Positions 6,290 through 13,250 of a stretch of DNA of 15,490 nt are shown here, piece after piece. The stretch spans positions 1-15,490 of the forward strand of contig CAMLNW010000033.1 of assembly GCA_946481495.1 (NCBI GenBank), written 5' to 3'. Positions within the stretch are counted from its first letter, which is position 1; every line of letters begins with the position of its first letter. This DNA is from an uncultured Actinomycetes bacterium. GTDB taxonomy: Bacteria > Actinomycetota > Thermoleophilia > Solirubrobacterales > Thermoleophilaceae. Below the pieces are notes generated by a model, which was not told where the DNA came from, searched no databases, and was given only the letters and a program-made list of their open reading frames with translations. The translations under genes were made by a program, and so were the position numbers.

Positions 6290-8616
6290 GTGACCGGCGC
6301 CCTGTACCGACTCGGTCGTGGCTGCGCCAAGCACCACTGGCCCGTGATCGCGATCTGGGTCGTCGTCACGATCGCGCTCGCCGTGGGCGGCCGCATCGTC
6401 GGTGCGTCCAACAACGACAACCTGTCGCTGCCGGGCACCGGCTCGACCAACGCCCAGAACCTGCTGCAGGACAACCTGCCGGCCCAGGCGAACGGAACCA
6501 ACCCGGTCGTCCTGCAGGCCGCCAAGGGCAAGCTCACCGACAGCGCCAACAGCAAGGCGGTCGGCGACACGGTCGACTCGCTGAAGCAGCAGTCCGGCGT
6601 GCGCAGCGCGATCAGCCCGCTCAGCAAGCAGGGCTCCTACGCGCTGAGCAAGGACAAGACGATCGGCTACATCGTCGTCACGCTCTACGACTCGCCGAGC
6701 GAGCTGACCGAGGACGACGCGCAGGAGATCTTCGACGCGACCTCGCCCGCCTCCGACGCCGGCCTGAAGGTGGCCGCCGGCGGCTACATGGGCCAGGCGC
6801 TGTCGCCGACCAACACCGAGAGCAGCGAGGCGATCGGGCTCGCGGCGGCGGTGATCATCCTGCTGTTCGCGTTCGGGACGGTGACGGCGATGCTGCTGCC
6901 GATCGTCACTGCAGTGCTCGGCCTGGTCAGCACGCTGGCGATCCTCAAGCTGCTCAGTCACGTCGTCGACATCCCGACGGTCGCGCCGACGCTGGCGACG
7001 ATGATCGGGCTCGGCGTCGGGATCGACTACGCGCTGTTCATCGTGACGCGCCACAAGCAGCAGCTGCGCGAAGGCGTGGAGATCCGCGAGTCGATCGCGC
7101 GCTCGACCGCCACCTCCGGCGGCGCGGTCGTGTTCGCCGGCAGCACGGTGGTCGTCGCCCTGTGCTCGCTGCTGGCCGCCGGGATCCCGCTGGTCGGCGC
7201 GATGGGCTGCGCCGCCGCCGTCGCGGTCGTCGTGTCGGTGCTCGCCTGCACGTCAAGCTCGGCCGCACCCACCCCGACGACCACCAACCGCACGGCTGGC
7301 GCCGCTGGGCGAACGGTGTGGCCCACCGCCCGTGGCGTTCGCTGCTCGCCAGCTCGTTCGTGCTGCTGTTCATCGCGATCCCGACGCTCAACCTCGAGCT
7401 TGGCGCTTCCGACAACGGCGAGCTGCCGAAGGACACCACCGCCCGCCAGGCCTACGACCTGATCACCACGGGCTTCGGCCCGGGCACCAACGGCCCGCTG
7501 CTGATCGGCGTCGAGCTCGGCTCGCCGGCGAAGCCCGACCAGAGCGACGTCAACAAGGCGAAGAGCCAGCAACAGCAGCTGACCGAGCAGCAGCAGGCCC
7601 AGGAGCAGCAGCTCGAGGCCGAGGGCGTCCCGCCCGACCAGGCCCAGCAGCAGGTCCAGCAGCAGACGGCCTCGCAGCAACAGCAGCTCGACCAGCAGAC
7701 CAAGGCCGCCGAGAGCCCGGCCAACGACCCGCGCCTGACCAACCTCGAGGACGCGATCAAGAAGACGCCGGGGATCAAGTCGGTCTCCCCCGCGACCGTC
7801 GACAAGGCCGGCACCGTGGCCGTGTTCACCGCGATACCGACGACTGCGCCGTCGGACCCGAAGACCGGCGACCTCGTCGAGAACCTGCGCGACAACGTCG
7901 TGCCGGACGCGATCAAGGGCACCGACCTGACCGTCTTCGCCGGCGGCCAGACGGCCGGCTACATCGACCTCGCCGCGCGGATCGCCGACAAGCTGCCGCA
8001 GATGATCGCGCTGGTCGTGATCCTCAGCTTCTTCCTGCTGCTGCTCGCCTTCCGCTCGGTGCTGCTGCCGCTCAAGGCCGCGGTGGCGAACCTGCTCTCG
8101 GTCGGCGCCGCCTATGGCATCGTCACGTTCGTCTTCCAGGAGGGCCACGGCGCGACGCTGATCGGCCTCGACGGCGCCGTCCCGATCGCCAGCTACGTCC
8201 CGCTGCTGATGTTCACGATCCTCTTCGGCCTGTCGATGGACTACGAGGTCTTCCTGCTCTCGCAGATCCAGGAGCACTACCTCGAGGACGGCGACACCCA
8301 CAAGGCGATCGTCGACGGTCTTGCCAACACCGGCCGCGTGATCACCTCAGCCGCCCTGATCATGGTCTGCGTCTTCTCCAGCTTCGTGCTCAGCGGCGAC
8401 GCCGTCGTCAAACAGTTCGGCGTCGGCCTCGCCGTCGCGATCGCAATCGACGCCACCCTCGTCAGATGCCTCTTCGTTCCCGCCGCGATGACCCTGATGG
8501 GCGACAAGTGCTGGTGGATTCCCAAATGGCTCGACAAGATCCTCCCCCACGTCAACATCGAGGGCGGCGACTTCTTCGAGAAGCAGGCGGCTGCCGAAGC
8601 GACGCCGGCTAAGTAG
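6290..8616 (+). pseudogene. MMPL/RND-family membrane transporter, frameshifted near 7245
   Basis: Two overlapping frames together make one MmpL-like exporter. The first frame starts at GTG 6290: membrane helix 1 near residues 18-34, an extracytoplasmic loop, then helices from 182 on with the GIDYALF motif (244-250), ending usefully at VSVLA (residue 319, base 7246). The protein resumes in the next frame at LHVKLGRTHPDDHQPHGW (from about 7247) and carries the second extracytoplasmic domain, helices, and the matching SMDYEVFLLSQIQE motif (8235-8276), to the stop at 8616. The helix segment usually found after VSVLA (…LTLLPALL…) is missing, so a deletion of 3n+1 bases, roughly 50, fits better than a single-base slip. 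Such proteins export lipids or drugs using the proton gradient. A Gln-rich insert lies at 7561-7704. If the break is real, the exporter is inactive. An assembly error is the alternative. Confidence 0.85.
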
Positions 8617-8636
8617 AGGGGGCTGCAAGCCGTAGA

Positions 8637-8657
8637 TCACGCCCTACTAGGGCGTGA
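8637..8657. repeat. Inverted repeat over the start of the next small gene
   Basis: TCACGCCC (8637-8644) and GGGCGTGA (8650-8657) form a perfect 8-bp hairpin with a TACTA loop, 20 bp after the MMPL stop. No T-tract follows, so it is not a standard + strand terminator. The right arm contains the GTG start (8654) of the following gene, so it could act as an operator or hide the start in mRNA. Confidence 0.5.
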
Positions 8658-8959
8658 AGGATCGTGTACGGGACCAGTTGCTTGATGACGAGACGTGGAT
8701 TGCGATAGCGAGATCGAGCGCTCATCCGGTCGCGTATGCCATCACGCTCGTCGCCTGGCACGCGGGCCGTGCGTGGTCTGTGCGCACATACGACAACGCG
8801 CACGCCTTCGACGAACACCACGTGCACAGCTACATCAGAGACCAGAAGCAGCCGCCCTCGGTGATGATCGCCAGCGTCAACGAAGGCATGGCGCGGGCAA
8901 TGAGCGAGCTGTTGACCCACTGGCGCAGCTATGTTGAGGAATGGAAGAGGACGTTCTGA
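8654..8959 (+). CDS. Small uncharacterised protein (101 aa)
   Basis: The product is not firmly recognised. The 101-residue frame begins at GTG 8654; an in-frame stop just upstream (8648-8650) excludes a longer version in this frame. It is a soluble acidic-basic mix with no signal or membrane segment. Features seen are a WHAGRAWSVRTYDNAH stretch (about 35-50), a His cluster DEHHVHSY (53-60), RDQKQPP (62-68), and an amphipathic C-terminal helix from MARAMSELL to VEEWKR. This pattern (YDN-H, paired His, K-x-P-P, then a helix ending in W) recalls a group of short actinobacterial DUF proteins, possibly DUF7718, but that is from memory. No Shine-Dalgarno is visible and the start lies in a hairpin. 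The next gene begins 1 bp after its stop, so the two form an operon. Confidence 0.6.
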   Translation: MKDRVRDQLLDDETWIAIARSSAHPVAYAITLVAWHAGRAWSVRTYDNAHAFDEHHVHSYIRDQKQPPSVMIASVNEGMARAMSELLTHWRSYVEEWKRTF

Positions 8960-8960
8960 G

Positions 8961-9347
8961 ATGACTGCTACGGAGCAAGCAAGTCGCATCCTGCTCGAAT
9001 CGGTACTGGCCGATGACGGTGGGGGCTACCCGGATCGCGTCTCCTTCATCGGCAGCGACATTCCGAATTGGAAGTCGCTCGCTTGGCGCAATGTCGCGCG
9101 CAGACGTTGTCCGACGGTGATTGTCGACGAGGACGCACTCGAGATCATTCTCATCCCAGTCGAGCGCCCCACGCCGCTTGCCTGGGTCGATCGCCTCCGC
9201 GGCAGGGTCGCGATCCGTATCGGCTGGCGGCAACACGACGGCGCGCATATGTACGAAGTCCCCATGAGTCTCAGCCGTTCGCGTCTCGCCTCGCTAGAGC
9301 CGGCCGACGTCAGCCGCCGCCGCGCAAACGGACCTTCTCCGGCTTGA
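8961..9347 (+). CDS. Small uncharacterised protein (128 aa), partner of the preceding gene
   Basis: A 128-residue frame starting at ATG 8961, directly after the TGA of the preceding gene. The weak ribosome site GAGG (8947-8950) is 10 bp away. The longer in-frame version beginning at 8931 would run back into the preceding gene and is less likely. No known family is recognised. It is soluble, with a hydrophobic strand segment TVIVDEDALEIILIP (about 53-67), a WVDRLRGRVAIRIGWRQHDG stretch (about 75-94) and a basic tail. Its last 38 bp overlap the convergent oxidoreductase gene, so the C-terminal tail may be dispensable or the gene recently placed here. Tight pairing with its neighbour suggests a shared function, which cannot be named from sequence. 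Confidence 0.55.
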   Translation: MTATEQASRILLESVLADDGGGYPDRVSFIGSDIPNWKSLAWRNVARRRCPTVIVDEDALEIILIPVERPTPLAWVDRLRGRVAIRIGWRQHDGAHMYEVPMSLSRSRLASLEPADVSRRRANGPSPA

Positions 9348-9714
9348 TGCGGATCTTCAACCGCACCTCGCCCTCCTTACGGAACGGGTACTCGTCCTTG
9401 CCGAGGTACTTCTTGCCGAGCGCGTCGATGTGCTCGTCGGCGCCCTCGGGCGTGATCTCGACCGCCCGCCCTGTGATCGTCACGTATTCGTAGGGGTCGT
9501 CCAGATTCACGACGGTCAGCACGACGTTCGGATCCCGGCGCAGGTTGGCCGGCCAAGCACGGCCCTCCGCCCCGTTGAGCAGGACGTCGTCGCCCTCGAC
9601 GTCGACCCAGACGACCGTCACGTGCGGTGATCCATTGCCGGACGTCGTCACAACGTGGCAGAAGTTCTTATCCTCGAGCAGCTCACGGGCTCGCTCGTCG
9701 ATCGAATCAGCCAT
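9310..9714 (-). CDS. PPOX-class (F420/FMN-binding split barrel) oxidoreductase
   Basis: A 134-residue single-domain split-barrel protein. The family pattern is clear: FCHVVTTSGNGSPHVTVVWVDVEG (seen at 18-41), then NLRRDPNVVLTVVNLDDPYEYVTITGRAVEI (from about 58) and HIDALGKKYLGKDEYPF, with a final basic strand KIRIKPEKVRLRG. This arrangement matches actinobacterial F420-dependent proteins of the TIGR03618 type, which reduce varied substrates with F420H2. The substrate here is unknown, and FMN or no cofactor remain possible. The ATG at 9714 lacks a Shine-Dalgarno. A TAACGT box on the - strand (9727-9722) ends 7 bp upstream, so a leaderless start is possible. The preceding DUF2283 gene ends 23 bp upstream on the same strand. 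Its 3' end overlaps the convergent small gene by 38 bp. Confidence 0.85.
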   Translation of the reverse strand: MADSIDERARELLEDKNFCHVVTTSGNGSPHVTVVWVDVEGDDVLLNGAEGRAWPANLRRDPNVVLTVVNLDDPYEYVTITGRAVEITPEGADEHIDALGKKYLGKDEYPFRKEGEVRLKIRIKPEKVRLRGGG

Positions 9715-9737
9715 CCGATCGACGTTAGCGGCGTGTT

Positions 9738-10019
9738 CTACGCAGCCAGGACGGGCTCGAGCGACGAGGGCGCAACATGATGCTCCTCGGGGCAGGTCAG
9801 CTTGACCTCTCCCTCACGCTCCAGCGACCAGCGAACGTTGACCAACTCGAGCGCGATCACCGCACCGCCCTCGTCGTACTCGACGATGTGGCCCTCTGGA
9901 GTCTCGTACGCCCGCGCAGCCAAGGCGCCCCTAGGCCCACCAACGCCCAGAAAGAGCGTGTCGCCACGAGCGTCGTAGTCGTGGTAGTCGAATGCCGTTC
10001 CTGCGATGGTGATCGTCAT
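9738..10019 (-). CDS. DUF2283-like small protein
   Basis: A 93-residue protein. The central part reads YDARGDTLFLGVGGP (about 15-29) and later GHIVEYDEGGAVIALELVNVRW (about 43-64). This is the layout of DUF2283 proteins, in which a D-x-x-D-x-L strand is followed by a 'regulated by its own D-x-G turn' segment ending in an I/L-E-L/I-x-N motif. The biochemical role of this family is unknown. Members are often found beside toxin-antitoxin or stress genes, which is background knowledge and not evidence here. The C-terminal third (TCPEEHHVAPSSLEP) is outside the core and has a Cys and two adjacent His. The ATG at 10019 is preceded by a weak AAGAAG ribosome site. It lies just upstream of, and in line with, the split-barrel gene, so the two may be co-transcribed. 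Confidence 0.75.
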   Translation of the reverse strand: MTITIAGTAFDYHDYDARGDTLFLGVGGPRGALAARAYETPEGHIVEYDEGGAVIALELVNVRWSLEREGEVKLTCPEEHHVAPSSLEPVLAA

Positions 10020-10102
10020 CGGCTTCTTCTTGGATCGTTGGCCTGAATCGCGACGTTCTGAGCGACCTTAGCGACGGGCCCTAAAGCGGACGGTGCGGCG
10101 TG

Positions 10103-10135
10103 TGGTCGGGGCCCGCTCCCGCTAGGCCCCGACCA
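10103..10135. repeat. 11-bp perfect hairpin
   Basis: TGGTCGGGGCC (10103-10113) is the exact inverse of GGCCCCGACCA (10125-10135), with an 11-nt loop. It is very stable by base composition and readable on either strand. There is no T-tract on either side, so a standard terminator is not supported. Confidence 0.6.
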
Positions 10136-10142
10136 TCACCCG

Positions 10143-10175
10143 GTGCGATCCAGCCGGGGCGACCGGCCTTCGCAC
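10143..10175. repeat. Two-step hairpin beside the previous one
   Basis: GTGCGA (10143-10148) pairs with TCGCAC (10170-10175). Inside it, GCCGG (10153-10157) pairs with CCGGC (10163-10167) around a 5-nt loop, leaving a 4 by 2 internal loop. It lies 7 bp from the 10103-10135 hairpin, so the two would stack in one RNA. Confidence 0.5.
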
Positions 10176-10266
10176 GTTCCTGCCCGTCCTGCGTTCCCCT
10201 GGAATGGAAGCCGAGCAGTCCGCCGGCAGATTGTGCGCTAACCAACCGGCCGACCGCCCCTTTTCC

Positions 10267-10290
10267 CTAACCCCCCAATCGGGGGGTTAG
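10267..10290 (-). terminator. Perfect 10-bp hairpin overlapping the last codons and stop of the mce operon
   Basis: CTAACCCCCC (10267-10276) and GGGGGGTTAG (10281-10290) pair perfectly around a 4-nt loop. The hairpin encodes the last residues and the TAG stop of the final mce gene. Its location at the operon end suggests a transcription stop or mRNA 3'-end protection. On the - strand it is followed by GGAAAAGGGG and no T-tract, so it is not a classical rho-independent terminator. Confidence 0.45.
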
Positions 10291-11871
10291 ACATGGGCCA
10301 TCGTAGACGCACCCATTCCTGTAGTCAATGGGCCACTTAGCCCCACTTGACGGAGCGGGTACGCGACTGGACCGCCCGGCCCAGGGCTCGGGCTCGAGCT
10401 GGGGGAACTGGGTGTTGTAGCCGGGGAAGTTGCCCTGGCCGGTGCAACCTGGACGGGCGACGTTGCGATCCGTGGTGCGGAAGGCGTACTGCTGGGCTAG
10501 CAGCGCCAGCTCCATCAGTTCAGGCGTTCCCGTCTGCTCAGGCGGCGCTGGATCGCCGTTGGAGCATGTGCGGGAGTCGTAGGAGAGCAGGCCGCTGGCG
10601 AGACGGTCCATGCCGTTGGTTCCCATGTAGGTATTGGAACGGGTCTGGCCGAGCGCGCGCGGGTAGTAGCCGAGGCTCTGCGGGCTAAGGGTGGACGTCG
10701 CGCGCAGGAAATGGATTGGATCGCCGAGCGGAGCGCGCGGGTTCGCGTTGCGGTCGCGGCCGTTGGTCGACGCGGTGACGTTGCCGAAGAACGACGCGAT
10801 CTCGCGACGGTTCTGGCCGAGGTAGCCGAGGAACGGGTTGAAGTTGCGCAGGAAGGGCTCGAACTCCGCGAGCAGCGGAGGGAAGTCCTTCAGGAAGCGC
10901 TCGAGCGCCGGAACGCCGCGCTGCGACTTCGTGATCAGCGGGCCGAGCCCCTCGAAGAAGCCCTCGAACGAGGGGCTGAGGCGGTCGAGCTGCTTGAAGC
11001 TGTACGCGAACTCGGATGCAGCCGGCTGGAGCTCCTTGACGACCGGATCGGCGTTCTCGGCGAACTCGGTCAGGCGCGGCAGCGTGAGCCGGCTCTGGCG
11101 CGAGAAGTCGGGCAGCTCCTCCCAGATCGCGGCGAACTCGCGGTTGCGGGCGGCGGTGGTCTGGAAGAGGCGGTTGGACTCGGTGATCAGGCGGGCGAGC
11201 TGGCCGTCGCGGGCGCTGAGCGCCGAGAAGAACTCGCCGGTGCCGCGGATCGTGCCGCTGACGGCGCGCGACTGGGCGTTGAGCTCGGCGAGGATGTCGT
11301 CGCTGGTCTCGATGAACTCGGGAACGGTGCCGAAGAAGGCGTTGATGTCGACCCCGCGGCCGTTGACCGCAGACGCTTGCGACTGCATCCAGGTCTGGAA
11401 CGCCTGCTGGGTGTCATCGTCGAAGGTGCGGAAGATCTCGTCGAGCTCGACCGTCGGCGCGACGGCCGACTCGGCGAGCAGGCCGCCGTCCTCGATCGTG
11501 CCCTTCGAGGGGTCACCGGTGGAGAGGTCGACGTAGGTCTCGCCGAGCAGCGACTTCTGACGCAGCATCGCCCGGGCGTTGACGGGAACCGGGGCGTAGC
11601 GCGAGCGCATCTCGAGCGTCGCCTCGGTGGTGTTGTCGGGCCCGGTCTCGATCTTGATGACCTTGCCGACGGGAACCCCGGAGATACGGACGTCGGACTG
11701 CTCGGCCAACTGGGTCGCCTCGGGGAAGCGGATATCGAAGCGGTAGCCCTCAGAGCGCAGCGGTACCACGCCGCCGAAGGAGAGCCAGAGGTAGAGCAGC
11801 ACGCCGACGCACGCCATGACGAACGCGACCATCGCGAAGATCTGGAAGGGCTTGGGCGCTTGCTTAATCAC
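10267..11871 (-). CDS. MlaD/Mce family lipid-transport protein (last gene of the operon)
   Basis: A 534-residue Mce protein. The GTG at 11871 overlaps the upstream stop by 4 bp (GTGA) and is preferred to the longer frame start at 11898. A single membrane helix (about 11-31) anchors it. The MCE domain spans about 42-119 (YRFDIRFPEATQLAEQSDVRI…, with SGVPVGKV at 64-71 and SLLGETYVDLSTG at 107-119). A long helical region follows, with repeated L-x-x-F/L-x-x segments and heptad-like spacing, as in Mce proteins that form a lipid tunnel. The C-terminal about 120 residues are non-helical and contain four Cys (TCSNGD, PGCTGQG, GCVYDGPC), possibly disulfide-bonded outside the membrane. It would assemble with the other Mce subunits to carry lipids or sterols to a YrbE/ATPase importer. 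The substrate is unknown. Confidence 0.9.
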   Translation of the reverse strand: MIKQAPKPFQIFAMVAFVMACVGVLLYLWLSFGGVVPLRSEGYRFDIRFPEATQLAEQSDVRISGVPVGKVIKIETGPDNTTEATLEMRSRYAPVPVNARAMLRQKSLLGETYVDLSTGDPSKGTIEDGGLLAESAVAPTVELDEIFRTFDDDTQQAFQTWMQSQASAVNGRGVDINAFFGTVPEFIETSDDILAELNAQSRAVSGTIRGTGEFFSALSARDGQLARLITESNRLFQTTAARNREFAAIWEELPDFSRQSRLTLPRLTEFAENADPVVKELQPAASEFAYSFKQLDRLSPSFEGFFEGLGPLITKSQRGVPALERFLKDFPPLLAEFEPFLRNFNPFLGYLGQNRREIASFFGNVTASTNGRDRNANPRAPLGDPIHFLRATSTLSPQSLGYYPRALGQTRSNTYMGTNGMDRLASGLLSYDSRTCSNGDPAPPEQTGTPELMELALLAQQYAFRTTDRNVARPGCTGQGNFPGYNTQFPQLEPEPWAGRSSRVPAPSSGAKWPIDYRNGCVYDGPCLTPRLGG

Positions 11872-13250
11872 GGCGTCGCCCCCGTTTGCGTTCCACAACG
11901 CTCCTCAGACCCAGGGGCGTTGAGCAGCTTGATCAACGTCGCGAGGTATGGGTTGCGAACCTTGCCGGTCACCGCGTTCGGCTTCGAGAATCCCTCGAGC
12001 GTGTCGAGCTGACTGCACGAGAGCATCACCATGCCGCGGCGCAACGTGCTGATCCCGTCCTGTCCCGACACCGTCGAGTTCGTGTTGTGGTTCGCCCACG
12101 GCAGGTAGTAGAGGTAGCCGTTCTTGCCCTTGCCCTTGCCAGGCGGGTCGTAGGCGAGCTCGTTGAAGAGCGCGTTGAAGACCTCGGTGAACTTGACCAG
12201 GTTGGGCGTCGACTTGGCGAGCGCCTTCGCCGGGGAGCGCAGCTCGCGGGCGATCGGCTGCACCTCCTCGGTGAACGGACGTAGCTGCTTCTGGATCACC
12301 GGCGCCGTCTTGGCGAAGAACGGACGTAGCTGCTTCAGGCTCGGACCGAGCGCGCGAGCCGTCGGCCGCAGATTCGTGAAGGTGCTCTCCATCGAGCGGC
12401 CGAGCTTGTCGATCTTGGCGAAGGCGGTGTTGCCCGACTGCAGCGCAGCGGGCAGCAGCTCGATCGTCTCGGAGAGGTTCTCGTTCTGGTTGGCGAAGCG
12501 GCGGAAGACGGCCGCGTTGCCACCGACGAAGCGGGCCAGCTCGCGGTCGTGGGCGCCGATCTCCGACACGATCGCCGAGAAGTTGTGGATGACCTTCTTC
12601 AGCTTCTGGCGGCGCTGGACGACGTAGCGGTTAGCCTTGGCGAAGTCGCGCGAGAGCGGCTGGAGGCGACGGAACGTGTTGGCGAGGTCGCGACCACCGC
12701 GGCCTTTCAAGGTCCGCCCGGCGTCTCCGACCAGCAGCTTGAGGTAGTCCTGGGTGTCGCCGTCGAGGCTGGCCAGGAACTCGTCGAAGTTGACGTCGGC
12801 GTTGGTCTGGTTGTTGGCCAGCGTCGACTCCTCCTCGAGCGGGTCTCCGGAGGAGGGGCTGCCGGGATCGAGCTCGATCAGCATGTCCTTCAGCCCGGTC
12901 TTCGGGCGCAGCAGGACCGACGCGTTCGGATAGATGCGCGAGAAGCGATCCTCGATGCTCAGCGTGGCGACGGCACGGCCGTCCTCGAGCTCGACGCTCT
13001 GGATCGAGCCGACCTTGATACCGGAGATGTTCACGGCCTGACCCTGACCGGGCAGGACGCCCTGAGCGTTGTCGAGCTCGGCCTTGATCGTGAAGGTGTC
13101 CTTGCCTACGACCGGAATCCAAGCCGGCGGGTTGAGCCGCTGCTGGGACAGGATGTAGCTGCCGACGGCGCAGCCGAGCACGATCAGGCCGATCAGCGCG
13201 ACAGCGGCCTTGATGTTGCTCTTGAACGCCTTGCCGAACACGTCTCTCAC
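11868..13250 (-). CDS. MlaD/Mce family lipid-transport protein
   Basis: A 460-residue Mce protein. The GTG at 13250 overlaps the stop of the preceding gene by 4 bp (GTGA), and its own stop overlaps the next start the same way. One membrane helix is seen (about 14-34). The MCE domain covers about 53-131, with FTIKAELDNAQGVLPGQGQAV (shown by position 53-73), NISGIKVGSIQSVEL (74-88) and TGLKDMLIELDPG (118-130). A long helical stretch follows (about 150-370), with recurrent L-R-P and P-x-L-x-x-L-R-P-F patterns (LRPTARALGPSLKQLRPFF; QLRPFTEEVQPIA). The short C-terminal tail has YLYYLPWANHN and two Cys (MLSCSQ, SEERCG). It is expected to form part of a hetero-oligomeric Mce shuttle with its neighbours. 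The substrate is unknown. Confidence 0.92.
   Translation of the reverse strand: MRDVFGKAFKSNIKAAVALIGLIVLGCAVGSYILSQQRLNPPAWIPVVGKDTFTIKAELDNAQGVLPGQGQAVNISGIKVGSIQSVELEDGRAVATLSIEDRFSRIYPNASVLLRPKTGLKDMLIELDPGSPSSGDPLEEESTLANNQTNADVNFDEFLASLDGDTQDYLKLLVGDAGRTLKGRGGRDLANTFRRLQPLSRDFAKANRYVVQRRQKLKKVIHNFSAIVSEIGAHDRELARFVGGNAAVFRRFANQNENLSETIELLPAALQSGNTAFAKIDKLGRSMESTFTNLRPTARALGPSLKQLRPFFAKTAPVIQKQLRPFTEEVQPIARELRSPAKALAKSTPNLVKFTEVFNALFNELAYDPPGKGKGKNGYLYYLPWANHNTNSTVSGQDGISTLRRGMVMLSCSQLDTLEGFSKPNAVTGKVRNPYLATLIKLLNAPGSEERCGTQTGATP

Larger units (their letters stand above)
10020..10266. other. Intergenic stretch without genes, rich in hairpins
   Basis: This 247-bp gap lies between the end of the mce operon and the DUF2283 gene, both on the - strand. 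I see no plausible coding frame. It holds two strong adjacent hairpins, listed separately. It may contain the end of the mce transcript, a structured leader of the DUF2283 mRNA, or a small RNA. No T-tract marks a standard terminator. Confidence 0.6.

Noticed and set aside
6259..6627. N-terminal extension of pdxH up to 6627
   Set aside because: It overlaps the divergent transporter, whose protein is clearly real there, and makes PdxH far too long.
7027..8301. Long - strand frame opposite the MMPL gene
   Set aside because: It is Arg/Leu/Asp/Val/Gly rich with no domain, a typical shadow of a GC-rich gene on the other strand.
8654..9347. Toxin-antitoxin assignment for the small gene pair
   Set aside because: The size and spacing fit, but I see no DNA-binding antitoxin motif and no known toxin active site in either protein.
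10711..12012. Long + strand frame opposite the mce genes
   Set aside because: It is Glu/Arg/Leu/Val-rich low-complexity translation of the antisense strand, and the mce proteins on the - strand are unambiguous.
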